A DNA stretch of 64,000 bases. Origin: Kingdonia uniflora (lineage: Eukaryota > Streptophyta > Magnoliopsida > Ranunculales > Circaeasteraceae). The DNA lies in assembly GCA_014058105.1 (NCBI GenBank), contig JACGCM010001844.1, positions 4,646,543 through 4,710,542 on the forward strand, in the 5' to 3' direction. Position 1 is the first letter of the stretch. Each line of letters opens with the position of its first letter. Shown piece by piece: positions 44,103 through 57,559 of the stretch. The notes under the pieces are model-generated. The model did no database searches, was not told where the DNA came from, and saw only the letters and a program-made list of their open reading frames with translations. The translations under genes and the position numbers were made by a program.

Positions 44103-45611
44103 TCACTCACTAACAAGAACATCTTCTGCACTGATATATCCTTCCGAGACACTATTGTTGCACGTAGAACCAGAACCAAAACCTAAATCCAACTCCGAAT
44201 CTGAATCTTCATGTCCCTCCCCGTCACTCCCAGAACTAACACTTGAATCTGAGTGTGACTCGTTCCCTCTTTTCCCATCTATGGGCAACTTATCTTGAAC
44301 AGCGAAACGTTCATAACTATTATCCGAATTCTGTCTCCCAAAGCTCCTCCTATCAACATAATCTCTATCTCTTCTAAAGTTTCTGTCACCTATCTCGTGA
44401 CCCCCACTATATTTCCTAGAACTCATCTTTATCAACTCTACAAGCTTCCTCCTCGCAAAATACAAGTCATTAGGCTCTACCAAGTCCCCTTTCCAATACG
44501 CGTCCCTAAGAAAAACTGTATGAAGCTTCCCTTGATTCCCCCTCGTCGAAATATAAAAAACCCCTTGATGCTGAAGCAAAAACACCTTCAACTTCTTCGG
44601 CAAATCCATCGCCATTCTAAAATGCGCTATCCTCTCCAACGTAAGTTTCTTCTCAACCGTTATCGACAACAACTCATGAATCATCGCCACACCCCTCTTT
44701 TCCAAACGCTTCCTCGCTTCAATCGACCGTAAATCATAACCGGAAATATCTTCATAAGGAGACCAATACGGAAGCCGTTGCCATTTCCACACCGCAATCT
44801 TATGATACTTATTAATCTTAAACCCCGGTGGGAACTTTACGTTAAACGCAAACCTAATGTCCTCCGCTTCCACTCGTCTTTCTCTATATCCCCTCTCCCT
44901 AAGTCTCTCAATGGCGCAAACAGTCAAGTTTGGATCTTTTAACACTTTGGGGTCATGTTCATGTTCGTGTTCAAGTTCAGAAATCTCAATGTACTTATTC
45001 CTAGTTTCTTCTGCATCAAATAACCGAAAGTACTGAGGGTGTTTAAGAATTACCGAGTACTCGAAGTCGTCCGGTAACCCAAACTCGACGCGGGCAATCC
45101 TCACATGTTCCAGCCGAACCCTCCCGGTATTAGAAAGCCGTAGGAGTTTCCTCAAACAGGTGACAGCATCGCTTATTTGCACATTAAGAGCAAACTTTTC
45201 CTCCTCAATTTGGAGAATAGCTTTGCGGGTGAGTTGACAAAAGAGGATTCGTTGCACTGGGTGTTGGTAGATTTCGAAAATGAGTGGGTATTTGAGGAGG
45301 AAGTCTCCAGCTTCGTATTGTTTGAAGCCGAGACGACGAGCAAGAGTGTCGATTCGAGCGATGTTAAGGGATTGGTTCGGTTGAGAGAGAAGGAGTGATT
45401 GGAATTTGAGGACTTTGCGAAGTTTTTTCTGGGTTTCCATATAATTGTCGAAGCCATGATCACGGTGGCGTTGGAGTTTCTTGGGGAGTGAGGTTGATTG
45501 AGAGAAGGGTCTTGTTGTTGTTGTTGTGATGAAGAGTTGGAGGAGTTTGGAGGTTGGTTTGAGAGAGAGCATTTCAACTCTGTAATATGAGAGTGAGTGA
45601 GAGAGATGCAA
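44103..45611 (-). CDS. PORR-domain organelle RNA-binding protein (WTF1 family)
   Basis: PORR proteins are plant-specific RNA binders that act in group II intron splicing in chloroplasts or mitochondria. Single exon, 502 codons. The domain starts near residue 48 with RHRDHGFDNYMETQKKLRKV and runs to about 385. Motifs are LARRLGFKQYEAGDFLLKYP, FEIYQHPVQRILFCQLT, LPDDFEYSVILKHPQYFRLF, LPYWSPYED and RKRLEKRGVAMIHELLS. The extreme N-terminus (LKPTSKLLQLFITTTTTRPF) is basic, hydroxylated and hydrophobic, fitting a transit peptide, probably mitochondrial. The second methionine (45572) may be the real start, giving 489 aa. The tail is low complexity and acidic (DSELDLGFGSGS). The orthologue within the WTF family is not settled. 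Confidence 0.9.
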   Translation of the reverse strand: MHLSHSLSYYRVEMLSLKPTSKLLQLFITTTTTRPFSQSTSLPKKLQRHRDHGFDNYMETQKKLRKVLKFQSLLLSQPNQSLNIARIDTLARRLGFKQYEAGDFLLKYPLIFEIYQHPVQRILFCQLTRKAILQIEEEKFALNVQISDAVTCLRKLLRLSNTGRVRLEHVRIARVEFGLPDDFEYSVILKHPQYFRLFDAEETRNKYIEISELEHEHEHDPKVLKDPNLTVCAIERLRERGYRERRVEAEDIRFAFNVKFPPGFKINKYHKIAVWKWQRLPYWSPYEDISGYDLRSIEARKRLEKRGVAMIHELLSITVEKKLTLERIAHFRMAMDLPKKLKVFLLQHQGVFYISTRGNQGKLHTVFLRDAYWKGDLVEPNDLYFARRKLVELIKMSSRKYSGGHEIGDRNFRRDRDYVDRRSFGRQNSDNSYERFAVQDKLPIDGKRGNESHSDSSVSSGSDGEGHEDSDSELDLGFGSGSTCNNSVSEGYISAEDVLVSE

Positions 45612-46773
45612 ATGTTTGAAGAAATGCCAGAGAGGGAGAGGTTCAGGGTTTTAGTAAGAATATTGTTGGAAGTGTAACACGTACATGTCCAACAGAGGGT
45701 GAAGTCTGTTTTTGAAGTGGTTTTTTAAAAATAAGATCAAGTCACTCTAAAAAGAGGCATTCATGGTGTCTAGAGCGCGCTCGTTCTTAGGGTGCCGCGG
45801 TAATTAGTCTGTCGCTATAATTTAACGGTTTAGAATCTAGATACATGACAACGTAGGTTAAATTTAGGGTTCAGTTTGTCGAGCGACAATATTTTAACTC
45901 TTCAGTGCCACTTTTGACTGCTAGCGAGTACATTTTTTTATGACATGGAAGTAGTTTCGATGAAGAGATTTTACCCTTTGTTGGTCATGCTCTTAGAATA
46001 TCTCCTGCAAGTGCCTAGAGTTGCTTGATTGGTCTGAAGCTTGTCAGACAAGATTCCACCTCCGTTTGCAAACTTCAAGCTCAAAAATCTGTTCAAGACC
46101 AGTCATAAGAGTTATGCGCCTCCTCTAAAATTAAAAGAGCCGAAGAATAACAGTTATGCGCTAATTTTCTCTTAGTGGTTGTTCATAACTAGAATTATTT
46201 TCAAAGTGGTTTTGACGAGTTTATTGGGTCTCAGTTTGAGCTCCAAGCACACATACTCAATCAGTATTGCTGGCACTAGTATCTCAAGCTTTCGCCAAGA
46301 GCTCCAAAGGGCATGCACAAATATCATAATTTTTAACTAGGACTCCAGTTGAGAGTGGAGAACTAACAATTTGGTCCATTATTATGCCATAATTGGGATC
46401 TTGGTATGGTTCTTGGCTCCTAGCTCAACAAACAAAACAGCCTCACACAAAAGGTACACCAAAATTATTTTGGTCTCCATCACTCACTACAACAGACATC
46501 GATCTCAGAACAATGGATATAGATAGATTCAACGAGTATTTGTTCAATGCTTCAAAGCATTCAGTCGCCTGAACCCAAAACAGATAAAAAGTGAATAACA
46601 CAAGAAAGAGGGAGACTATTACACAAAATCATCAAAATAATATAAGAAAGAGCACAAAGGAATTCATCAGTTGACTAGCATACATTGACAAAAAGACCAT
46701 AACCATACAAGAAGTAACCAGTGTTTGATTTGGATCTCCTTAAGAATGGATTTCCATAAATTACAACTTATGT
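45612..46773. other. Intergenic between PORR and MOB1
   Basis: Contains the PORR promoter on its left side and the MOB1 3' UTR on its right. No TATA box can be assigned with confidence. No other gene or clear repeat. Confidence 0.4.
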
Positions 46774-49700
46774 TCAATACGGAACGATAATGGATTCTAT
46801 AAGTTCCTGAAGTGGTGCAAGCTCCTTCTTGTCAATTAAACCAAATTCCTGCATCAACGATGTGTGACAATCAATCGAGTTATTATGTGATTTGGTTAAC
46901 GATGTAACTTCATGAACATTCATGAAAGTTATTGAGTTGTAAGAGAAAAAAAATGTAAAATAACTTACACAGGTGAACAATATGAAATGCTTGAAGCAAG
47001 TATTGAGATGAGCCTCCTCCTTAAGACTCACAATCTTTTGAAAGTGTGAGTGGTATATATGTGCATACACACGGAATAGACGCTTGAATATTGTCTTCAC
47101 CACTTCTCTAAAGTTGGAAGGAAAGGGTGCCCCTACAGAGAAAAAAGTTAATGTTAGACGAGTAATTTTCAGAAAACAAAAACACACAACAAATTTAGAA
47201 AAAGGAAAAAATTGAAGGAAAAAGAGTCCCAAGCTTTCATTGCTGTCGACTAGTCGAACTGGGATTTATCTGAAATCTGGCCAAAAAGTTCGGATATGGA
47301 TGGTCTATTAATCTATCTTCCTATTTGATAAATATAATACTGATGCCTATGCAGAGATTATCTCAGATTATGGAGCCACTACGCCAAAATATCCAACTCT
47401 TAAATGCTGATGGAAATTTCTCAGATTATGGAGGCTATGAAGGGCTCATTAGAAATAGTGTTGGGGTAAGGAGAATTCTGGGATTTCTATGATGGGCTGA
47501 TTAGAAATAGTGTTGGGGGAAGGAGAATCCTGGAATTTTATTGTTTTATTGCCAAAGAGGAACAAGGTGAGGTGTAGCTCTACCAATAAAACACAAAAAC
47601 AACTCCTCAAAGGCTTGGTTAAACATCAGACCTTGAGAAAGAGATTAAGAAGCTTATCATACACGCTAACTCCATAGCAATAGTGGGCTATATTGAGAAA
47701 CGGACCAAACCACCATGGAGATGCAAGGTTATGCTTAAGAAGATCCAGATTAAGGTTGGGGAGCTAGAAGATTTTGAGATTGCACACATATTTTGAAGAA
47801 AGTAATCAGAGTACCAATATTCTAGCTAGATGTGCCTCTTCTATGGGTGAGATTACGTTCACTGATGACAAACCTACAGAGGTGCAGACTAAGATGGAAG
47901 AAGATGCTTAGATCTCCCTCCTTCGTAAATTCTTGCAGTCTGTTAATAAAGCAGGGGGGGTCCGTTTTCAACCCCAACTTGCTTTGCATAAAATAATAAT
48001 CCTATTTGATAAGGGAATCTAGAATCCAATCAAATAAGAGTGAAACGCTTACAAAATAGGAAATTAATGAGGTAAAGTAAACGTCCAAAAAAGATAAAAA
48101 GTAATACCAAGTTTTTGAGGAAATATTGACTCGTCATCCAGCTGAGATTCAATCCAGTCCATCAGGTACTCCACGTATTTTGGAGCAGAAACTTCAATGG
48201 GTTTTTTTATTAGCACACCATCAGCCCATCTATATTCGTACCTATAGAGTTTCATATCCATAAAATTAGGAAGATAAATTTTGTATACATAAAACCTTAG
48301 TACATATCAATTGACCTAGATTCTGCAAACCATGTTAAAAGTACTTTCAGAGCCAGTTCCCTAAACGGATTTTTTACTTGTTTTAACTTCTAAATTGTTT
48401 CACTTCAATTCATTCAAACTTTGAGGTACCTCCTAGTTAGCATTTCACACACCAAAAAAACAGGAAGCAAAACAATTGGCTTGTATTGAGACTCACGCAT
48501 TTGAAAATTCATCAAAGATTTTGGGGATATTTTAGTAGAAAAAACGTTTAGAGTTAGTACAAACATTTTATACATAGTGTGTGTATATATATAGAATTTT
48601 GAACTATATTTTATGAAAAATACACATATTTGATGTATGTAGCACGAATATGTTATTTATTTGTTTGTGTGTGCGTGTTAAAGTTCAGTATTTGTGAAGA
48701 ATAATACTTAGGACCCGCAGTCATTGTTGGACAATTCTCCGATGTACAGAACTCAGTGAGGGTTCCATAGAGCAGATTAACCTGGTTAAAGAAATCCACG
48801 GCTGGAAAATAGAAAAACAGAGCACAATAAACTTGATTCAGCTTAGCTTTCACAGATAAAACTGAATCCAATCAACTAGGGAGAAAAGAAAAGTAACTTC
48901 GGATGCATTTAAACTGAGGGACATAGATCGTCACCACAAAACAACAACATTTAAGATAGGGATATTATGACTTTGATCCCCATTTTAATCAAAATTGAAC
49001 TTACACTCCCGGTGGTTTCTAGCTTGCACTTTCCTACAAACCCACTTCTGTAGAATATTTGGAGAGTAACTTCAATTTGTGTCTGTATCAGGTGAGGGTG
49101 GGGGTGTAAGTAAGAAGTTGCAAACATCACAGTTTATGTATAATTTTGATCAAAAAAGGGTGGGATCAATCGAAGTATCACTTGAACTTAAAAATAGGGC
49201 CCAAAATTACTAATATAGAAGATATGGAAAAAACATGTTGTAAGCCATAATTTGATATATGTAAACAAAATAAGAGAGAAAGTTACTATTGACAGCAAGC
49301 CACTCATTTGGATCTTCCCCTGGAGGAAGCCGTACAGCTTCCCTAAGATTTCCACTGCCTAGGGTTGCATCAATATGCTTTCTTAGTTGTGCACCCTGCA
49401 TATAACAAAAGCATGCAGCAGAAAGATGTTTCATATTCCTTAGTTTGCAAACATTTAGCCTGAATAGTTTTTCTTTATCCATTTTTTTGGAAAAAGAACT
49501 TGAATAGATTTTATAACTAAACTAAGATTGTTTTTTATTCCAGTTACTTAGATACAGCATTGACGAAGATAATGGACGATCTAAAGTGTATAAACATGTA
49601 TTTAACTGCGGTCATGAAAAATGGGATCCCAGTTATTGGATCAAAAATATCCCTCTTTTTACCGTGACATCAAAGAATTCGAAAGATGAAAACAAGATCA

Positions 49701-51470
49701 AATGAGATCTAAAATGCAGATTGGCATCTTTACATATCAATCTCAACTTGAAGAGCATTAGTTGGGGTGATTTAGGGTTTAATTGACATGCTTATAGTGA
49801 CTAAATATCTCAAGTTGGCCAAAATTGAATTAGTAGATGATATAACCTTTTTCGATTATCAAGTCCAAACAATGATGTATTGGTCATCCTCAGGAATATA
49901 AGAAAATGATACCATTTTGTGTTTCCATTTTCTGGGATAGCAAACAACTCACCTAACAATGAGATATTACAAATTTGTCCACTGATGTTCTAGTGTGTCA
50001 AGGATATATCAAAATAATTGGTCCTTATTCATAATCACCAACAAAGAGAAGACAAAGTTAAAACTTAAATATAGGATATACCTTGCTTCCTGAAGGTGCA
50101 CTCTTTTTTGGCCGAAATGTTCTTTGGTTTCTGGTCACATAAAAGTAAACTGTGAGAAAGATGAGTCTAGGGAAGAGATACATGCCAAAGAAAATTTGCA
50201 AGCTATCCATCATAGACATTAAAAATGGTAACCTCTAACAGGTACATAACACTGGTGGTTACTGACAATGGAAAGGAGATAAAGAAACCAAGGGGATGCA
50301 CAGGCAGCGATCATAGTAAGTATTACTAACATATGAAAACGAAGCCATAAAGACAAGTCCTGAATTAGGCGATATCTCCTATCTGATAAAGAAAATAGAC
50401 CAAGAAAAATAGCTTTAGGATACAAATTTCCCCTCGGTAAATGCTCTCAAATTGTTTTTGATTTTTGAGCATTTTTTTTTTCTATACACTTATTCCATTA
50501 TTCTAGTAAACGTGAGAAAATATTTGAAATATTTCTCCAAATAATTAATGTGTAAAGCATTGCAAACCACCGCAATATACTCTAAAAATGTTGCACTGAC
50601 ACTGGGATCCTGGTTCCAAGACCAAGCTTTATTTGGAGAGCTAACCAATTGAAATCAAGTTATAAAAAGGAATTATCCACCATCACAGCTCCTTAAATAT
50701 GCTCATTGGGATTGTGCCTAAGCACTACAAAATATATTGGCATGTTAGGAAAAGTTTTCAAAACATGAAAACATTGGGATTGTGCCTAAATTGATAACAA
50801 GCTTTCCAAACAACCAATTTTCCAGCAAAACATTCTAACAGGATTTCGGATAGAGTTGTGAACAAAATGATCTCGAGGAGCCTGTAGGATCAGTTTAGTA
50901 GTTCAAAAGCAAAAAACTAGTGTTCCAACTCAAATCGCATTTGTTACACTATACAATATTACATCTTCAACCCCAAAGTTTTAACTCATCAATATAAGTT
51001 TTATATTATCCCCCACACACTCGAAGAAACCTATAAACAACTTATTGCATAACCGCAAATGTTCCTCCCTTAAGTGTCATAACTGGGGATGACCAATTTT
51101 TTTGCACCTTAAGCATCAAACCCCACAACAAAAAAGACATACCCCAATCACTTTAATAATAACCCATCCTCCCCAATGTGAACTTCACCTAAAACCCACT
51201 TATAATGCTCTAAAACATAACCAAATTGCACAGTAATGCCAAAAATCACAATTTACACATCACCATAATTCGCATAAGACAAGATCACAATTCACAAACA
51301 ATATAATTAGTACAAATTTACAAAAACATTAAACATGATTTGACATAACAGCAACAAGATCAAATATTAAAAAACTCACATACATAAAATGAAATCTAAA
51401 GATCTAAATCACAGAAGCATCAAATCTTAGAGAAGAAAAAATATCACCTGCCAAGGCCAAAGAGACTCAT
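46774..51470 (-). CDS. MOB1: MOB kinase activator 1 (MOB1-like)
   Basis: Adaptor that binds and activates NDR/LATS-type kinases in cell proliferation, polarity and organ growth. Exons on the minus strand: 51448-51470, 50082-50130, 49287-49395, 48708-48801, 48108-48241, 46969-47132, 46774-46848. All introns are GT-AG and the phases match. The CDS is 648 nt, 215 aa, the usual plant length. It begins [20 protein letters not shown]. The zinc site is complete: CTSENC (about residues 79-84) and HIYHSH (about 161-166). Other conserved blocks are [41 protein letters not shown] and [23 protein letters not shown] repeat precedes the ATG. Intron 5 contains an RNase H relic on the opposite strand. Confidence 0.95.
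47330..47935 (+). pseudogene. RNase H-like fragment in a MOB1 intron
   Basis: On the strand opposite MOB1. [17 protein letters not shown] and [19 protein letters not shown] precede, in another frame, [20 protein letters not shown]. The pattern F-x-E-x-N-x-x-x-N-x-L-A is the C-terminal end of the RNase H fold found in plant LINEs and related domestic proteins. One frameshift lies between the two parts. It is most likely a LINE 3' end remnant. Confidence 0.55.
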
Positions 51471-52748
51471 CGCGCTTCAAAGAGAGAGAGAGAGACTGCC
51501 TGAATTTTAGAAGGAGATGTAAGAATTGCAAAGAAATGGAATCGGGCAGACAAGTCGAAGCTCTCCCGGGAAGCTATAATTAAATCAACTATTAACGACA
51601 GAATATGTATCTGGTACTATATGTAGTTGACTAGTTATGTAACTAGTAAACCGCAACACGGTGGGGAAACGACCGTAATACCCATTATTTAACATTTTCC
51701 TATTGCAAGTTGTTTTGATAACTACAACTCTTTGCCATTCATGACTTGATCAGAGAAAATATAAGTAAAAATCACTTTTTAAGAGGATTACTTCCAAGGT
51801 TACTGATATCAAAAATTGTAAGGTTGAAAAGATAAAGCAATCTATATTTGATACTTTATAGAAAGAGTAATGTGACATCCTCCTAAAACTTTGGCAAAGT
51901 TTAGTCTATAATTTTAACAATATAGAAACATGTAAATATTAACAATACATCTATATAATGACCACCACAATACCAATTTATAATCTGCACGATCCCAACT
52001 ATAATTCAAATATACAATCATGGACAAAAAAATACCAACAGCATAAAAGGCTTCCGTAAAATCTTACCAATATACAAAAGCTTCATAACAAAAATATAAT
52101 CCAAAATGTTTCAAGAAATATATCTTAGTATTTGAAAAGTAATTTTTCAAACCAACACAAGTTACTCATAACAAGATCCTTATATACATCTTCCATCATT
52201 AGCAAATGTAAAGTGTAGTTTATATATTGCATAACTAAAAAATATTGTAAAGAAAGTTAATAGAGAAAGTGCAAATTGTAGTTGCCTGGGTTGTAACGCG
52301 AGATAATTTCCAAAGTATTGTAAACCCAACATCAAACTCAAAATTCTTCTCTCAAGATAATATGCCTATACAGAAAGTCCAACCAAGTCATTGAATACCA
52401 TATCCAAATTAATATCCACTTTTATACTACAGTACTTTGTCCATAAACCAAATTGCTACCTAAGTCGATAGTATGAGAGTGATCTGCTACTTTGCTTCAA
52501 GGAAGAATATAGCAAAGTATACCTAAAAACTGTAGTTATCCTAGAACGAGGATAACACGCGCTGTTGAATATCTCTTGAAATGGGGGTCCCTAACTTTCA
52601 AATGAAACGATGATGTTAACCCCAAATCATATATTCATAACTCAAAATCAATTATGGGTATAAATAAAACATGTTTAGTTATCCAAGTAAGACATTTCCT
52701 ACTAAACTAAACTAAAGATGAAAAACTCCAATAACTGTTACCAAATAT
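51471..52748. other. MOB1 upstream region
   Basis: The first 100 bp (51480-51495) have the CT repeat of the 5' UTR, and the promoter should follow. Beyond 51871 a TGTGACATCC start resembles an LTR of the TGTCAC type, but no partner was found. The rest is AT-rich without a gene. Confidence 0.35.
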
Positions 52749-53693
52749 TAGCCTATTTTCGGATCGGATCGGATCGGAAATGAGCCTAGTCAGAATTTTC
52801 CAAATTTTTTTGGAACTGGAAAATCTGTTCCGATCCGATCTGATTTTTTTCGGAACTACATAAATATTTCCGAATTCGGAATATTCGGAAATTTTGAAAA
52901 TTTAAAATTCGGAATAATTTGGAAAAAAATTTGGAATGTATTTTCGAAATAATTTGGAAATCAAACCCAAATCAAGATACTGTTTTTACTTGTGATATAC
53001 TGTTGCCAACCTAGAAAGAGAGAGAGAGAGAGAGAGTCACTTATGAAACTACTATACAGAGGCAGTGGATATTTAAAATCAAAGATTCAAAGAGTCTTCT
53101 TCGAATCAAAGTGGATGCAGTGGAGATGGATACTGGATATGTACGCCCAAGATTCTTCTTCAAATCAAAGTGAACTGATCTCTAGAGGAGTGGACTGCTG
53201 ATCAGTGGAGTAGAGGTAGTAGATAAGAGTCGATGGTGAAGTGGAGGTAGTGGATGAATTTTGATTTTTGGAGGAGAAGAGTCGGTGGAGAAGAGTTGGT
53301 GGAGGCAGTGGCGAAGAGTCGGTGGTGGAGATCAGTGGAGAAGAGTCAGTGGCGGATTTTGGAGGTAGAGGAGTGGAGAATGGAGGCAAAGGAGTGGAGA
53401 ATGAAGCCTTAGTTCAGATATAAGTTAAGTGTTTAACTTATAAATTTTTGGAATAATCGGATCAGATGGATATTCGGAATATTTTCAGAATAAATCGGAT
53501 CGGAATATATTCGGAATTATCGGATCGGAAAATTCAGAATTTCGGAACTGCAAAATCTGTTCCGATTCCGATCCGAAATTTTTCGAAAAAATTCGGAAAT
53601 CAGATTTTCATAAATCGGAACTGTAAAATAGTGTTCCAAAATCGGATCAAAAATTGGAAAAAATCAGAAATTCGGATAAAAGTTGCACCCCTA
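52749..53693. mobile_element. Non-autonomous hAT element, same family as 6845-11341
   Basis: Begins TAGCCTATTTTCGGATCGG and ends, inverted, TAGGGGTGCAACTTTTATCC. Flanking 8-mers CCAAATAT (52741-52748) and CCAAATAC (53694-53701) match at 7 of 8. Subterminal repeats of GGATCGGA/CCGATCC at both ends match the large element at 6845. Inside there are GAGAGA tracts and GGAGAAGAGT repeats but no transposase. Length 945 bp. Confidence 0.9.
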
Positions 53694-54269
53694 CCAAATA
53701 CCATTACATACCACTATATATAACTCACTGAAAGCTACCCAGATCCCGGCACCAACACTACCAACCCCACACGATCTGCAAACCAAACATTACCAAATCA
53801 CTAAACACAAACAAACATAAAAAGATCAGATCCTAATACAACTCCATTTTAGCAAAACCACTTCAAATTAAACAAACAAAAACTCACCCAACTAATCAAT
53901 CACTGCTACAAACACCCCAACAACACAATTCAGTCACCAAAATCAACGAAATTCGCAATAACCTTACAGACTGTCAACTTGGGGTTACTGGAATTAGTTA
54001 ATTCACAATCAAAATCGACGAGTTGTTGGGAAATCTTTGATCTGAGTTCACAGAGATGAGAGATGATGGGGAGAGAGAGAGAGAGAGAGTTTGGTTTGGA
54101 AGATGAAGAGAGATGAATATAAAGGAGAAGGGTAATGTTGGCTAGAGAGAGAGTATGAAAAATAAGGGATTGAAAATAGAGAAGAGAGGAAAGGATATTA
54201 GAGAAGAGATTAGAGATGGAAAAGAGAGGAGGAGAGATGGAGAGAAAAAGGAAGAGAGAGGTGAAGAAG
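53694..54269. other. Intergenic, nothing recognised
   Basis: AT-rich with GAGAGA tracts (54071-54090, 54143-54260). No gene is supported. Confidence 0.45.
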
Positions 54270-54838
54270 TAGGCCTGTTTTCGGATCCGATCGGATCGGA
54301 AATGGGGCAGTTATAATGTTTTGAATTTTTTCGGAATGTAAAATCGTTCTGATCCGATTTTTTTTGAAATCCGAAATTCCGTAAATTAGATTTTTCGAAT
54401 TCGGAAAAATTAGAAATTTTATATAATATTTGTCAAAATAGTGAATCTTTGACTTTTTTATTAATAAAATTAAACGTAATGTTCCTAAATCAATTTATCT
54501 ACCCTTACTCATACAATGGTAACATAACCACATCTCTATCTAACAAATTTTTTATTATTAAACTACAAAAAACACATTAAATATTGAATAATAATATTTA
54601 GAAAAATCGGAAGGGAGGGTATTCAGAATAATCGGATAGGATTTTGTTCGAAATAATCGAATCGGATCTTGTTCGAAAAAATCAGATCAAAATTTTGGAA
54701 TAGCAGAAAGCTATCCGATTCCGATTCGAAATTTTTAGAAAAATTTGGAAATTGGAACTGTAAGATAAGATTCCGAAATTGTAAAAATCGGATCGAAAAT
54801 CAGAAAAAAATCAAAAGTTCGAACAACAGTGTAACCTA
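54270..54838. mobile_element. Non-autonomous hAT element, second copy of the family
   Basis: Begins TAGGCCTGTTTTCGGATCCG and ends, inverted, TAGGTTACACTGTTGTTCG. CGGATCGG and CCGATCC motifs cluster near both ends. Flanking 8-mers TGAAGAAG and AAAGGAAA match poorly (4 of 8). 569 bp, no coding capacity. Confidence 0.75.
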
Positions 54839-55519
54839 AAAGGAAAAAAAAAGGACGGAAAGACACATTTGTGACATCTTAACTTTTCCCGTGACTAGCG
54901 TAAAACATTCCCTTCGTTGCTTGACTACGTTTATTTGTGAGACTGGATGACTAAGGGCTTTACATTGAATCTGACTCTAATCATACTATAACGGGAGATG
55001 AAAGATGACGGAGATACATAGTTTGGTTAGGATAGAGATAGAGTGAGTGGGGGGGGGGGGGGGGGGGAGACGGAAAAAGAAAAAAATCAAGAAGGAGGTG
55101 GGTATAGAGATAGAGAGAAAAAACATGAAGAAGATTGTAAATGATAGAGATATGGAGAAGATACTAGAGGGAAGAAAAAAACATAGAAGAAGACGGATGG
55201 ACACTTTTTGTCACAGCTTTAGCTTTAACTAAGATTGTAGGTCTCTGGAGTGATCGAAATTTGATCCATGTTTGTTGACCGTTATACTAAGTGGCTCACT
55301 AAATAAACATAAGAAAAAGTCGCTTCGGCAAATTAATGTTTTATGCACACTTCCATTTAACGTCGTAGAAGGTAATACATTTCAAAACCAAGGTTGAAAT
55401 TTGATTTTTGATTTTGGAGCCATAGTATACCAAATTTTCATAAATTTAGCTAGAACACTTTTAATTTTTAGCTATATAAGCCTAATCCAGCACAAAGGCT
55501 CGACATAAAGCCTTTGTGT
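54839..55519. other. Intergenic with a G19 run
   Basis: Contains an uninterrupted run of 19 G (55049-55067) in a GA-rich tract. No supported gene. Confidence 0.5.
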
Positions 55520-55896
55520 TGTTGGATTTTCATCTATACCGGCACTACTTAATGTTTATCTTCCAGTTCACGAGTACACATGTTAATAGATCGTATAGGT
55601 ACTATGGTTGTGCCAATTGTTACACCAAGTTAAGGTTGGTGGGACCTAGTGTTACTCTTTATTAGGGCTTAAGGGTATAATGGGAAGACTACTCAAACCC
55701 TATCAGGTTAAATAGAGGGGGAGTCCCTCTTGGAGGCTATAACACAGAAAACCATCTTATTAAGGTCTGCAACCAATTCAAGGGAAGACTCCACTCAAGA
55801 ACAGAGGATTTTAAAAGAGTACGTAGGAGAAGAGGTTAATATAATCTGTTTTCCATAGCCTATTATTAATCATAGTAATTGTATAATTTTCCTACA
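55520..55896 (+). repeat. 5' LTR of the copia element
   Basis: 377 bp with TG/CA ends. The first 230 bp match 61525-61755 (shared 'gttcacgagtacacatgttaat' and 'ccctatcaggttaaatagagg' tracts). The primer site follows after two bases. Confidence 0.85.
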
Positions 55897-57559
55897 ATTG
55901 GTATCAGTTGATAGGATACAAATTACTATGGTTAAATAATTGTTCGCAAAAGGTTTAGTTCTTTTAATGTACTTAATATTGGTTATGTTCGCGAGTAGAG
56001 GGAGAAGAGAATCGTAATAGCAAATCCTTTGTCTTTTATTACTCAAGAGAGTCTCCCTCTGTCGGTCATTGAATCACTCCCCACAGATTTTTTTTAGGTT
56101 TTCTATTTTTCTCTCTCAAATTCACTGAATCAGTACTAATCAACCTCTTAAAGGGTTTCGAATCTGATCTGAGGGATAAAGCTCGATTACCCCATTCTCT
56201 ATTTCTTCAAATTTCACCTAATTAGGGTCATAAAAGATTTCAGATTATGATTTGTGATTTCAGATTCATGTTATCTTACTTCAATGGGTTTAAGATTTTG
56301 GCTGATTGGGGTTTAAAAGAGAAGTCGGCTACAAGGGGAAATCCAAATGTTTATAGGTTTTAGAATCTAATTTGGGTGTTCAAGCAATCTGATATGATTT
56401 GAGTTATAGTATACAAATCTCTCCTTACTCTAATGGTGATGATGTATGTATAGCTTCATAGCTGTTATCATCCTTGTTGTTCTTATGTGGGGGTGATCGG
56501 TGGTGCAATTCGATAGCTTTTCTGCTCAAATCCTATTTGGGATATTGGAACTTCACCAAACCATTGTTTATTTTTGAGATGTTAAGATAGTAGAGTAGAG
56601 GAGGGAAGATTCAAGGCAGAACCATTGCTTAAAAATCGGTATATGCAATTTTTGTCATGGTTTTGTTCTTACTTATTGTTATAAAGCTCTTACTTTTATA
56701 TTATAGGTGTGCTTCATAATGAGGCGACTCTCTTAAGGAATTACTAAAAATTAGTAATGAGATATTTAAGCACAACAAATCATTAATATTTATTATTAGT
56801 TAGATAATTATATCTGGCATTAGCTAATATATCATTCATGATATATGTATTTAATGCCCAAGGATCTCCAATGGGGTTTAAGTGAGATCAAGTAGTCGTC
56901 AGGAAGGCGGTATATAAAATGGGGAAAATACACCTAAATGAGTTTTGTCCATGGAGTTGAACGTCTCTCTAATGTAAGACTCTCTCGTAAAGTCTTATTA
57001 AGACTACTTTGTACTAATTAAACTTGAAATAATTAGATCACCCAAATGAGGATAAGAAACTTCTAATTAATTAGTGGGTCAAGATAGGCTACACAGTACG
57101 GGGAGATGAAGACCTAAAGGTGAGGAAGTGTCTCAAGTCAAACTGTAAGTGGTCAGTCTAGTCTTGAGCGTGAGTGATCACCAACTAGGGGGTAATATAT
57201 TTTAAATCACCACCCAAAGGAGGGATTCGATGATACATCGCTATACCTGCAGAGTGAAAATTCAATACCTAAAAAATAATATACACTTTGACTCGATCGT
57301 CCTAACACTAGGTAGGACCGAGATTAAAAACATCAAGTTATAGATCTTTTACTGATCAAGTAAAACGTGCATAAAAAATTTAATTTTTGCACGTCCTAAA
57401 TAAGTCTTTGATTCATGCAGCTATGGACCCTATGATCCAAAACCAACTGACTAATATTTAGAGCTTGGCGGACTCTAACTACTCCAACTAGAAGTTTAAA
57501 ATCCAGATTTTAATTTTGTTCCCACTAAAGCCAAGCCCGTAGATCTCACGGATACCTCT

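Noticed and set aside
44295..44732. Plus-strand open frame of 145 codons opposite the PORR gene
   Set aside because: It is the antisense shadow of a well supported gene and has no domain.
51871..52640. LTR beginning TGTGACATCC upstream of MOB1
   Set aside because: No partner LTR, primer site or end could be found; the start motif alone is not enough.
55047..55232. Lysine- and glycine-rich open frame around the G19 run
   Set aside because: Simple GA-rich repeat translated by chance.
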